A program made the translations under genes and the position numbers. Below, piece by piece: positions 1 to 7,030 of a stretch of 17,254 nt of DNA. This stretch comes from Planctomycetota bacterium. GTDB lineage: Bacteria; Planctomycetota; SBBH01; JACQRN01. Each line of letters starts with the position of its first letter. Position 1 is the stretch's first letter. The stretch covers positions 1-17,254 of the forward strand of contig JACQRN010000107.1 in the NCBI GenBank assembly GCA_016206515.1, written 5' to 3'. The notes under the pieces were generated by a model that saw nothing but the letters and a program-made list of their open reading frames with translations, was not told the DNA's origin and ran no database searches.

Positions 1-101
1 GCCCCCGGCGCTGTGCCCCGCGGCGCCGCCGCGACCATCCCCAGAACCCCCGCGACCCCCGCGATCCGCAACCGTCGCATCCCCTTCTTCATCTTCTTCA
101 T
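1..101 (-). CDS. Exported protein, N-terminal fragment only (runs off window)
   Basis: Only the first 33 codons are present; the gene continues beyond base 1. The ATG at 101 overlaps the stop codon of the ECF sigma gene as ATGA, and a GGAAGGGGG purine run lies just upstream, so translation is probably coupled to the sigma gene. The residues read MKKMKKGMRRLRIAGVAGV followed by LGMVAAAPRG. This is a strongly basic n-region, a hydrophobic core and small residues that could form a signal-peptidase site. In ECF operons the gene after the sigma factor is often an anti-sigma factor or an envelope target protein. This one has a cleavable-looking signal at its very start, which fits an exported target better than a zinc-finger anti-sigma. 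The family cannot be identified from this fragment. Confidence 0.7.
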   Translation of the reverse strand, partial: MKKMKKGMRRLRIAGVAGVLGMVAAAPRGTAPG

Positions 102-673
102 CGCACACCCCCTTCCCGCAACATCTCCTCGATCTTCAGGAGTCCGTACCGGACCCTGGATTTCACCGTCGCCTCCGGGATCCCGAGGACCCTGGAGATC
201 TCGCCGAACCCGTACCCGCCGTAATGGCGCATCACGAGAGCCTCCCTCTGTTCCGGGGGGAGGTGTCCCAGCGCCGTGCGCACGCGGTCGGCATCCTCGC
301 GCCCCGCCGCCTCGTCGGCGGAGTTCCGCACGTGGGCGGCGAAGCCGTCAAGCCCCGCGCCGTCGGGGTCCCCCCCCGCGCCGGACGGGAGCCGTCCCCG
401 CAGGCGGGAGCGCATCCGGTTGACCGCGATGCGCGCGAGCCACGTGCCAACCCCCGCCTCCCCGCGGTAGGAGCCGGCCGCGCGCCAGGCGGAGAGGAAC
501 GCCTCCTGGCATACCTCCCGCGCATCGTCCGGATCCCCCAGGTCCCGCGACACGAACGCATGGATCCTCCCGTAGTGCGCATCGACAAGCGGCCGGAACG
601 CCTCCCGGTCCCCCGCGGCGGCGCGCGCCAGGAGCGCCTCCTCTGTCGCGGGGAGGGCCGTCATCGTCGACAC
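98..673 (-). CDS. ECF-family RNA polymerase sigma factor
   Basis: A 191-residue sigma-70 family protein of the extracytoplasmic-function class, which directs RNA polymerase to a small regulon. Region 2 spans about residues 26-95: PLVDAHYGRIHAFV, then DPDDAREVCQEAFLSAWR, the typical D-D-x-x-Q-x-x-F pattern, then GTWLARIAVNRMRSRLR. A Gly/Asp-rich linker follows. Region 4 spans about residues 132-185 with LPPEQREALVMRHYGGYGF and the helix-turn-helix IPEATVKSRVRYGLLKIEEML. The start is taken as GTG at 673 (MSTMTALP); ATG at 664 is an alternative, and neither has a strong Shine-Dalgarno. The 3' end overlaps an exported protein gene by 4 nt. No cognate anti-sigma gene is visible beside it inside the window. 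It is a different subgroup from the second ECF factor at 1341-1928. Confidence 0.93.
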   Translation of the reverse strand: MSTMTALPATEEALLARAAAGDREAFRPLVDAHYGRIHAFVSRDLGDPDDAREVCQEAFLSAWRAAGSYRGEAGVGTWLARIAVNRMRSRLRGRLPSGAGGDPDGAGLDGFAAHVRNSADEAAGREDADRVRTALGHLPPEQREALVMRHYGGYGFGEISRVLGIPEATVKSRVRYGLLKIEEMLREGGVR

Positions 674-739
674 ATCATCCCAGACGCGGGGGGGGGCGGA
701 GTGGATCTAGGGAATCCGCGGGAATCGGGGCCGTAGGCG

Positions 740-1189
740 TCAGAACGAAAACACCGCCGTCGATGGGCCGATCCGCGCGAAGAGCCGCTCGCGCGTGGTC
801 ACCTTGGCGTTCACGACGACGATGTCCGCCTCCGTGACGTCGAGCGCCTTCATGCAGACCGGGCAGACGTGCACGTCCGCGCCGCGGGCGATGAGGTCCC
901 GCAGCTGCTCCTGCAGGGGCTTGTCCTTGTAGACGAAATCGGCGGCGACCCGCCGCGACGGGAGGTACACCCCCTTCACCGTGAAGAAGATCGTGACGGC
1001 GCGCCCCTCGTCGAGAGCGAAAAGCGCGAACTTCAGAGCCATGTCGACCGACTGCGCGTCCTGGCGCGGGTCGCAGGTCACCATGACGAAGACGGGCGCA
1101 TCGGTGCCGCGCCTCGTCTGCCATGCGGCCGCTGCCGCGGCCCCGGAGGCGAGCACGCACAGGATGACCAGCAGGTTCGTCCCCTTCAT
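740..1189 (-). CDS. Secreted DsrE/DsrF-like protein with a CPVC motif
   Basis: 149 residues. An N-terminal signal peptide (MKGTNLLVILCVLASGAAA, about residues 1-22) is followed by a DsrE-like alpha/beta fold: APVFVMVTCDP, then DMALKFALFALDEGRAVTIFFT, and ADVHVCPVCMKALDV. DsrE-family proteins handle sulfur through conserved cysteines. Here C109 and C112 form a CxxC and C39 sits after the first strand. The ATG at 1189 is preceded by GGGAGGG at a good distance, so a longer reading frame to 1294 (Arg-rich, no family similarity) is rejected. Export of a DsrE-like protein implies a periplasmic thiol or sulfur-carrier role rather than the cytosolic sulfur relay of TusBCD; this is inference. The gene lies 66 bp upstream of the ECF sigma gene on the same strand and may be co-transcribed with it. 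Confidence 0.82.
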   Translation of the reverse strand: MKGTNLLVILCVLASGAAAAAAWQTRRGTDAPVFVMVTCDPRQDAQSVDMALKFALFALDEGRAVTIFFTVKGVYLPSRRVAADFVYKDKPLQEQLRDLIARGADVHVCPVCMKALDVTEADIVVVNAKVTTRERLFARIGPSTAVFSF

Positions 1190-1340
1190 CGTTCCCTCCC
1201 CTCCCGGCGTCGTCGCCGGAGCATCCCACCTGCCCGGCATCCTAGCGCGCCGCCGCGCCCCGCACGAGGCGCACCGCGTCCGTGATCGTCGCAAAAAACC
1301 GTCTGAAAACCGGGCGCTGCCGACATCATGCAGTCGAGCC
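1190..1340. promoter_or_regulatory. Divergent intergenic region, probable promoters for DsrE and the efflux operon
   Basis: 151 bp between the divergent DsrE-like gene and the second ECF sigma gene, so it must hold both promoters. It carries an unusually A-rich patch around 1293-1312 with two direct copies of AAAACCG at 1295-1301 and 1306-1312. Their start-to-start spacing is 11 bp, about one helical turn. Such a pair could be an activator site or an ECF -35 element, and autoregulation by the adjacent sigma factor would be typical. No convincing paired -35/-10 of the housekeeping type is visible. The assignment of either motif is inference. Confidence 0.4.
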
Positions 1341-1928
1341 GTGGTCCGGACGCATACCTTTCTCGATCATGTGCGCCCCCTCCAGGGCCCCCTGGTCGCC
1401 TACGCGCGCCGGATGCTCGCCGTCCCGTCCGACGTGGAGGATGTCCTCCAGGAGACGCTCCGGACCGCCTACACGAAGTTCTCCCTCTATGTGGAGGGGA
1501 CGAACTTCCGCGCCTGGGTCTTCAAGATCCTGACGTACCAGATTCTCAACGCCAACCGGAGGCACGGACGCTCGGAGCGGGCGGACGTCCCGCTGACGGA
1601 ACGCGCGGAGGACCTTGCCGAGACGCTCGATCGCGAGATGGAGTACGACAGGCTGCTCGCGGACCCCGGATCGATCCTGGAGCGCCTGGAGCCGGCGCTC
1701 GCGCGGGCGCTCGGCGCCCTCCCGGCCCCCGAGCGGAGCGCCCTGCTCCTGCGGTCGATCGCGGGGCTCTCCTACCGGGAGGCCGCGGAGGCGCTCGACA
1801 TCCCCGTAGGGAGCGTGATCGGGTACCTCTCGCGCGCCCGCTCGCGGCTCCGGCGCGACCTCGCAGCCTACGCGGTCGAACGGGGGCTCCTCCCCCGCGC
1901 GGCCGCCGGGGAGGAGGAGGCTCCATGA
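1341..1928 (+). CDS. ECF-family sigma factor heading the RND efflux operon
   Basis: 195 residues from the GTG at 1341. Region 2: LQGPLVAYARRMLAVPSDVEDVLQETLRTAYTKF (read as two adjoining blocks), then NFRAWVFKILTYQILNANRR. Region 4: LGALPAPERSALLLRSIAGLSY, then EAAEALDIPVGSVIGYLSRARSRLRRDL, a clear helix-turn-helix. The linker is acidic (RAEDLAETLDREMEYDRLLAD). The start is uncertain because the frame is open far upstream: GTG 1341 and GTG 1371 are the realistic choices, neither with a strong ribosome-binding site. The stop overlaps the anti-sigma start as ATGA. It is expected to bind core polymerase once released by the anti-sigma factor and to transcribe its own operon, including the efflux pump. 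The latter point is inferred from gene order. Confidence 0.9.
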   Translation: MVRTHTFLDHVRPLQGPLVAYARRMLAVPSDVEDVLQETLRTAYTKFSLYVEGTNFRAWVFKILTYQILNANRRHGRSERADVPLTERAEDLAETLDREMEYDRLLADPGSILERLEPALARALGALPAPERSALLLRSIAGLSYREAAEALDIPVGSVIGYLSRARSRLRRDLAAYAVERGLLPRAAAGEEEAP

Positions 1929-2701
1929 ACTGCGGCGAGTTCCTGCGGCACCTGGGCCCGTACCTCGATTCCGAGTGCGACCCGGAAACCACGCTGGCTC
2001 TCGCCGGGCACCTGGAGACGTGCGAGGTGTGCGCGCAGCGCATCGCCAGGGAGAAGGCGCTGGAGGAGCGGCTCGCGCGGCAACTCGCCTCGAGCGCCCC
2101 GGGGGACGACGCCCTCTGGCGCCGCGTGGAGAGGCGCTTCGAGCGCCGGACCCTTTTCCGCCCCGCATCGATAGCCGCCGCGGCCGTTGCGGCGTGCCTG
2201 GCGCTCGCGGCGGCTGTGGCCGTGTGGCCCTCCCGTGGCCCATCCGACCTTGTCCGCGTCGCCAGCGCCGACCACGTCAAGACCTTGCACGAACCGCTTC
2301 CCACCGGGGACGGGGAAACCGGCTGGGCCGGAGTGGAGGACGCCCTGCGGGGGCGGCTCCCGTTCTCCCTCTCCTGGAAGGGGCCCGCGCCGGACGGGGT
2401 CGTCCTGGCGCAGGCGCGCCCGTGCGCCTTCGGGAAGGAGCGGGTCGCCCTCCTGCGGTGCCGGTACCGCGATACGGACCTGTCGGTCGCGGTCCTGCCG
2501 GTTGCCGCGCTCGAATCGTTCCCCGGTGCCGCGCGGGAGTTCGCGCGCAGGGGGGACGAGTTCTGCTGCGGTGACCGGGGGTTCCGGATCGGCCTGGTCC
2601 GCAGCGGCGGAAACCTGGTCTGCGCGACGGGGATGCTCTCCGGTGAGGAGCTGTGCCGCATGGCGCAGACGGTCGCGGAGGGGATCGACCTGCGACCATG
2701 A
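1925..2701 (+). CDS. Zinc-finger (zf-HC2) membrane anti-sigma factor
   Basis: 258 residues. The N-terminal cytosolic domain holds the anti-sigma zinc finger: H29, C33 and C36 in HLETCEVC give the HxxxCxxC signature, with C3 as probable extra ligand. A single transmembrane helix follows at about residues 81-101 (SIAAAAVAACLALAAAVAVW), then a periplasmic sensor domain of about 155 residues. That domain has no family I recognise and carries several cysteines, including a CC pair in DEFCCGDRGF and another in LVCATG. It should hold the preceding ECF sigma inactive until an envelope signal arrives; the cysteine-rich sensor could respond to redox state or metals (inference). The start overlaps the sigma stop and its own stop overlaps the RND start, both as ATGA, so all three are translationally coupled. 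Confidence 0.88.
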   Translation: MNCGEFLRHLGPYLDSECDPETTLALAGHLETCEVCAQRIAREKALEERLARQLASSAPGDDALWRRVERRFERRTLFRPASIAAAAVAACLALAAAVAVWPSRGPSDLVRVASADHVKTLHEPLPTGDGETGWAGVEDALRGRLPFSLSWKGPAPDGVVLAQARPCAFGKERVALLRCRYRDTDLSVAVLPVAALESFPGAAREFARRGDEFCCGDRGFRIGLVRSGGNLVCATGMLSGEELCRMAQTVAEGIDLRP

Positions 2702-5700
2702 CCCGGCTCGGCCTGCGGAACCCGTACCTGGTCGCGGTGTTCGCCCTGGCGGTGCTCGTCCTGGGGGGCGTGTCGTACCGGATGCTGCCGAACGACCTGC
2801 TGCCGATCTTCAAGACCCCCGCGGTCCAGATCCTGACGCTCTACCCCGGGATGCCCGCGGAGGTGGTCGAGCAGGACATCACCTCGCGCCTGGAGCGCTG
2901 GACCGGCCAGTCGAACGGGATCGCCTGGCAGGAGTCGAGGTCGCTCACCGGGGTATCGGTCGTTCGCGACTACTTCCGGGAGGACGTGGACCCCAACACC
3001 GCCATGAGCCAGGTCACCTCCCTGGCGATGTCGGACCTGTACTACCTCCCGCCCGGGACGATCCCGCCGATGGTGATGCCGTTCGACCCGACGGCGTCGA
3101 TTCCGTTGTGCCTGCTGTCGGTATCCAGCGAAAAGTTCGACGAGACCGACCTGTACGACCTGGCGTACTTCAACCTTCGCAACCGGCTGCAGGGGATCCC
3201 CGGCGTGATCGCCCCGGCGGTCTTCGGGGGGAAGATCCGGCGGATCCTCATCTACGGCGACCCGGACCGGATGCGCGCACGAAACCTGTCGCTGATGGAC
3301 CTTGCCCAGGCGGTCCAGAAGTCGAACGTCATGATCCCGCTCGGGAGCATGAAGATCGGGGATCGCGACTTCCAGTTCGAGGCGAACAGCATGGTCCCGC
3401 GGGTCTCCGATCTCAACGACATTCCCGTGCGGATCGAGAACGGCGCCCCGGTCTACATCCGCGACGTGGGGGAGGCGCGCGACGCGAACCAGATCCAGAC
3501 GAACATCGTGCGGGTCGACGGGAAGCGCCAACTTTATGTTCCGATCTATCGCCAGCCGGGCGCCAACACGATCCGGGTCGTCGATGGCGTGCGCGACGCG
3601 ATCCCGCAGATCCTCTCGCGGCTCCCCGACGGGGTCCGCCTGGATGTCGTCATGGACCAGTCGGTCTACGTCCGGAAGGCGATCGAGTCCCTGCTCCACG
3701 AGGGGGTGCTCGGCGCGATCCTCGCCGGCGCGATGGTCTTCCTCTTCCTGGGGACGATCCGTTCCACCGCGATCATCTGCCTGGCGATCCCCCTGTCGAT
3801 CCTCGCCGCGTTCGTGGGGCTGCACTTCACGCACCAGACGGTCAACGCGATGACGCTCGGCGGGCTCGCCCTGGCGGTCGGGCGGCTCGTCGACGACGCG
3901 ATCGTCGTCCTGGAGAACGTCCACCGGCATCTGCGTGCCGGGAAGGCGCCGATGGAGGCCGCGATCGAGGGGACGCGCGAGGTCGGGATGCCGGTCCTCG
4001 TGGCGACCCTCACGACGATCGCGGTGTTCGCGCCGGTCCTGTTCCTCTCGGGGTTGGGGAAGTTCCTCTTCACCCCGCTCGCCCTGGCGGTCGCCTTCTC
4101 GATGGCGGCCTCCTACGTCGTGGCGATCTTCCTCGTGCCCTCTGCGTGCTCGCGCCTCCTGCGCGGCGGCCACGGAACCTCGCGCATGGAACGCGCCGGC
4201 GATCGCCTCTCGGAGCGCCTGGCGGGCGCGTACCGCCGCGTGCTGCGACGCGCGCTCGCCCACCGCGCGGCGGTCGCGCTTCTCTGCCTGGCGGCCCTCG
4301 CCGGCTCGCTGGCGCTCTACCCGCGGATCGGCAACGAACTGTTCCCGGCGGTCGACGCGGGCCAGTTCACCGTGCGCGTGCGTGCCCCTTCCGGAACGCG
4401 CCTGGAGGTGACCGAGCGGCACCTCGCCGGCGTGGAGGCCGCGATCGCGCGCGCGATCCCCGAATCGGAGCGGACCAAGATCATCACGAACATCGGGATC
4501 CTGCTCGACTGGCCCGCCGCCTACACGCCGAACGCCGGGCCGATGGATGCGTTCGTCCTCGTCCAGCTGTCCGAGGGGCGCACACGGTCGGCCCAGGCGC
4601 ATGTGGAGGCGCTCCGGGGGGTCCTCGCCGGGGAATTCCCGTCCCTGGAGTTCTCCTACGACACCGGGGGGCTCGTGACCGCGGCGCTCAACTTCGGCCT
4701 CCCCTCCCCGATCAACCTCCAGATCGAGGGGAACAAGTTGGACGTCGCGCGGGGCCTGGCCGAAAAGGTGCGTGCGATCGTGGCCCAGGTGTCCGGAACC
4801 ACGGATGTCCGGATCGAACAGCGCCTCGACTACCCGCAGGTGCACCTCGACGTCGACCGCGTGAAGGCCGCGCACCTGGGGCTCACGCAGGGGGACGTCG
4901 TGCGCAACGTCGTCTCCGCCATGAACTCGTCGGTCACCTTCGCCCCCTCGTTCTGGATCGATCCCAAGAACGGGAACCACTACTTCATCGGGGCGCAGTA
5001 CGCGGAAACCGACCTCGAATCGATCGACACGATCCGGGACGTCTCCCTGACGGGCCCGGGACAGCCGCGCTCGGTGCCGGTGAGCTCCGTCGCCGAGTTC
5101 TCCCAGGGGACCGCGCCGGCCCAGGTGAACCACTTCCGGATCTCCCGTGTGACCGACGTCTACGCCAACGTCTCGGGGCGCGACGTCGGATCGGTCTCGG
5201 AGGAGATCGAGGAGAGGCTTGCCCCCCTGCGAGCCGAGATCGCCGGCGACCCGGCGTACAAGGGGTACGCGATCCACATGCGCGGCGAGGTCAAGAGCAT
5301 GAAGGAGTCGTTCGCGTCGCTCGGGTTCGGCCTCGGGCTTGCCGCGGTCCTCGTCTACCTGATCCTCGTGGCGCAGTTCCGGTCGTTCCTGGACCCGGTC
5401 CTTGTCATGGTGGCGGTCCCCCTGGGTCTGATCGGGGTTCTAGGGATCCTGTGGGCCACCTCCACGACGCTCAATATCCAGTCGCTCCTCGGCGTGATCT
5501 TCATGGTCGGGATCTCGGTCTCCAACAGCGTCCTGCTCGTCGATTTCGCCAACCGCCTGCGCGAAGCGGGGCGCCCCCTCGCCGAGGCGGTCCTGGAGGC
5601 GGGCGCCATCCGTCTGCGGCCGATCCTGATGACCTCGATCGCGGCGATCCTGGGGCTCCTGCCGATGGCGATCGGCCTCGGGCACGGGAGCGAGGCGAAC

Positions 5701-5814
5701 GTCCCGCTGGCGCGGGCGGTGATCGGGGGGCTCGCCGCCTCGACGGCTCTGACCCTGTTCCTGGTGCCGGTCCTGTACACGCTCGTAAAGAGGAAGGAGC
5801 CTGTCCGTGCCTGA
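2698..5814 (+). CDS. RND-family efflux pump, inner-membrane permease
   Basis: 1038 residues, the usual AcrB/MexB/CzcA length. It begins with a transmembrane helix (NPYLVAVFALAVLVLGGVSY) and the LPNDLLPIF segment. The first large periplasmic loop ends near residue 330, followed by the first 6-TM bundle. The proton-relay pair D399-D400 is visible in GRLVDDAIVVLENVHRH. The second periplasmic loop lies at about residues 540-860 and the last TM bundle includes GLILMTS-type RLRPILMTSIAAILG. The DD pair resembles drug-exporting HAE pumps rather than heavy-metal pumps. The TM10 Lys of AcrB (K940) is replaced: the aligned residues are VSNSVLLVDFAN, with S942 at the Lys position. The gene overlaps the anti-sigma gene by 4 nt and the adaptor gene by 8 nt. 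Substrate cannot be told from sequence. Confidence 0.95.
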   Translation: MTRLGLRNPYLVAVFALAVLVLGGVSYRMLPNDLLPIFKTPAVQILTLYPGMPAEVVEQDITSRLERWTGQSNGIAWQESRSLTGVSVVRDYFREDVDPNTAMSQVTSLAMSDLYYLPPGTIPPMVMPFDPTASIPLCLLSVSSEKFDETDLYDLAYFNLRNRLQGIPGVIAPAVFGGKIRRILIYGDPDRMRARNLSLMDLAQAVQKSNVMIPLGSMKIGDRDFQFEANSMVPRVSDLNDIPVRIENGAPVYIRDVGEARDANQIQTNIVRVDGKRQLYVPIYRQPGANTIRVVDGVRDAIPQILSRLPDGVRLDVVMDQSVYVRKAIESLLHEGVLGAILAGAMVFLFLGTIRSTAIICLAIPLSILAAFVGLHFTHQTVNAMTLGGLALAVGRLVDDAIVVLENVHRHLRAGKAPMEAAIEGTREVGMPVLVATLTTIAVFAPVLFLSGLGKFLFTPLALAVAFSMAASYVVAIFLVPSACSRLLRGGHGTSRMERAGDRLSERLAGAYRRVLRRALAHRAAVALLCLAALAGSLALYPRIGNELFPAVDAGQFTVRVRAPSGTRLEVTERHLAGVEAAIARAIPESERTKIITNIGILLDWPAAYTPNAGPMDAFVLVQLSEGRTRSAQAHVEALRGVLAGEFPSLEFSYDTGGLVTAALNFGLPSPINLQIEGNKLDVARGLAEKVRAIVAQVSGTTDVRIEQRLDYPQVHLDVDRVKAAHLGLTQGDVVRNVVSAMNSSVTFAPSFWIDPKNGNHYFIGAQYAETDLESIDTIRDVSLTGPGQPRSVPVSSVAEFSQGTAPAQVNHFRISRVTDVYANVSGRDVGSVSEEIEERLAPLRAEIAGDPAYKGYAIHMRGEVKSMKESFASLGFGLGLAAVLVYLILVAQFRSFLDPVLVMVAVPLGLIGVLGILWATSTTLNIQSLLGVIFMVGISVSNSVLLVDFANRLREAGRPLAEAVLEAGAIRLRPILMTSIAAILGLLPMAIGLGHGSEANVPLARAVIGGLAASTALTLFLVPVLYTLVKRKEPVRA
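5791..5799 (+). promoter_or_regulatory. Ribosome-binding site fixing the adaptor gene start at GTG 5807
   Basis: AGGAAGGAG lies 7 nt before GTG 5807 and inside the 3' end of the RND gene. It is the only good Shine-Dalgarno near the start of the membrane-fusion gene. It argues that translation starts at 5807 and therefore reads through the palindromic repeat that follows. Confidence 0.7.
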
Positions 5815-7030
5815 GAGACCGTCTCAAAACGCATGTCATCCCGAGGGGCGCGGGGTGTTCGCGGCCCGAGGGATTCGTGTGTGTCGCCCCCTTGAACAAC
5901 ACAGGTCCCTCGTCGTTCGTGCGAGAATCGATGGCTCCTCGGGACGACACTGTCGCGCGGGGCTCGTCATCCTCTTTGCATGCTCGGCGGTACTTTCTCC
6001 CCTGGGCGCGGACGCGCCCGTGGCGGGGGGCAGGACCGTCGAGGTCGTCCACCCGGCGCGGCAGGATGTCGTCCGGAGGATCCGCCTGCCGGGGAGCGTG
6101 GAACCGTGGGAGCAGGCGACGATCTATGCCCGGGCGACCGGGTACCTGCGCGAGATCCGGGTGGACCGGGGGGACGCCGTCCGAGCGGGGGACGTTCTGG
6201 CCGTCCTCGACATCCCCGAGATGGTCGGGGAGATGGAGAAGGCGCGGGCCGAGGCACGGGCGTCCGAGGCGGAGACGGTTCTCCAGGCGACGGTCGCGGG
6301 GAATCTGGAGGCCGCGCAGGCGCTCGACGCCGGTGCGGTCGGCCGCCAGGATCTCGACGTGGCGCGCGCCCGCGCGCAGGCGGCCGCGGCGCGACGCGAT
6401 GCGGCGCTCGCCGCCGTCGCCCGGCTCGATGCGCTCGCGGCGCTCTTCGAGGTGCGCGCCCCGTTCGACGGTCGCGTCGCCGAGCGTGGCGTGTCGCCCG
6501 GCGCGCTCGTGACCGCAGGTTCCACGCCGATCGCGCGGCTCGTGCAGGCGGACCGGCTCCGGGTCGTGGTGGACCTTCCCGACACGGAGGTGCGCCACCT
6601 GCGCCTCGGCAACCCCGCGCGGGTCTCGATCGTCGCCCTGGGGACCGCCTCGGACGGTCGCGTGGGGCGCGTCGCGGCGCGGCTCGACGCTGCCACACGG
6701 ACCCAGCGGATCGAGATCGACCTGGAGAACCCCGAGGGGCGGATCACGCCGGGGCTGTACGCGGACGTCACCCTGGACCTCGAGACCCGCCCGCAGTCGC
6801 TCGTCGTCCCCGCGTCCGCCGTCCTGGCGGAGAAGCGGCGCAAGTCGGTGATGGTCCTTGTCCCCGCGGGGGGCGGCTACACGGTCCGGAAGCAGGAGAT
6901 CCGGACGGGGGTCGACGACGGGATCCTCGCGGAGATCCTGGAGGGGCTCTCGGGGGGCGAGATCCTCGCCGCGTACCCGGGGACCGTCTCCGACGGGGAG
7001 TCGGTCGCCGAGATCCGGGAGAAGCGGTAA
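5807..7030 (+). CDS. RND efflux periplasmic adaptor (membrane-fusion protein)
   Basis: 407 residues from GTG 5807. After an odd N-terminal extension comes a hydrophobic export segment (about residues 52-67, LVILFACSAVLSPLG). The HlyD-type core follows: barrel-sandwich/lipoyl half GYLREIRVDRGDAVRAGDVL at about residues 112-131, a short Ala-rich alpha-hairpin (EKARAEARASEAETV through ARAQAAAARRDAAL), then the second lipoyl half VRAPFDGRVAERGVSPGALV. The beta-barrel and membrane-proximal domains follow (GLYADVTLDLE, LVVPASAVL). It should bridge the RND pump and the TolC-type channel. Residues 10-47 are encoded by a palindromic repeat copied elsewhere in the window, so they are an in-frame insertion ahead of the signal-peptide core. 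If translation instead began inside the repeat, GTG 5855 or 5879 would be the candidates, but neither has a ribosome-binding site. Its stop overlaps the next start as TAATG. Confidence 0.92.
   Translation: MPERPSQNACHPEGRGVFAARGIRVCRPLEQHRSLVVRARIDGSSGRHCRAGLVILFACSAVLSPLGADAPVAGGRTVEVVHPARQDVVRRIRLPGSVEPWEQATIYARATGYLREIRVDRGDAVRAGDVLAVLDIPEMVGEMEKARAEARASEAETVLQATVAGNLEAAQALDAGAVGRQDLDVARARAQAAAARRDAALAAVARLDALAALFEVRAPFDGRVAERGVSPGALVTAGSTPIARLVQADRLRVVVDLPDTEVRHLRLGNPARVSIVALGTASDGRVGRVAARLDAATRTQRIEIDLENPEGRITPGLYADVTLDLETRPQSLVVPASAVLAEKRRKSVMVLVPAGGGYTVRKQEIRTGVDDGILAEILEGLSGGEILAAYPGTVSDGESVAEIREKR
5835..5948 (+). repeat. Palindromic repeat element, copy 1 (~114 bp)
   Basis: Ends are inverted repeats, GTCATCCCGAGG at 5835-5846 and CCTCGGGACGAC at 5937-5948. 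An inner inverted pair CGAGGGA / TCCCTCG (about 5867-5873 and 5906-5912) is flanked by GTGTG / CACA, so the single strand can fold into a long nested hairpin. The same element recurs at 10959-11074 in the other strand, sharing the termini, GTCGCCCC, AACACAG, TCCCTCGTCG and ATCGATGGCTCCTCGGGA blocks. It sits inside the reading frame of the adaptor gene. There is no coding capacity for a transposase, so it resembles REP/MITE-like non-autonomous repeats. Confidence 0.85.

Noticed and set aside
1190..1294. N-terminal extension of the DsrE-like gene to 1294
   Set aside because: The extension is Arg/Ala-rich, while ATG 1189 has a GGGAGGG ribosome-binding site and begins a proper signal peptide.
1546..5277. 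Very long open frame (1243 codons) on the minus strand across the sigma, anti-sigma and RND genes
   Set aside because: Low-complexity Arg/Asp/Gly-rich translation with no family similarity. It is the antisense shadow of G+C-rich genes with strong third-position bias; the plus-strand genes have clear motifs.
5835..5948. Insertion sequence or riboswitch
   Set aside because: Too short for a transposase, has a second copy inside another gene's coding region, and no known riboswitch core is visible; a palindromic REP/MITE-like repeat is the simpler reading.
2187..6512. 1441-codon plus-strand open frame overlapping the RND and adaptor genes
   Set aside because: Arg/Pro/Gly-rich off-frame shadow; no domain recognisable.
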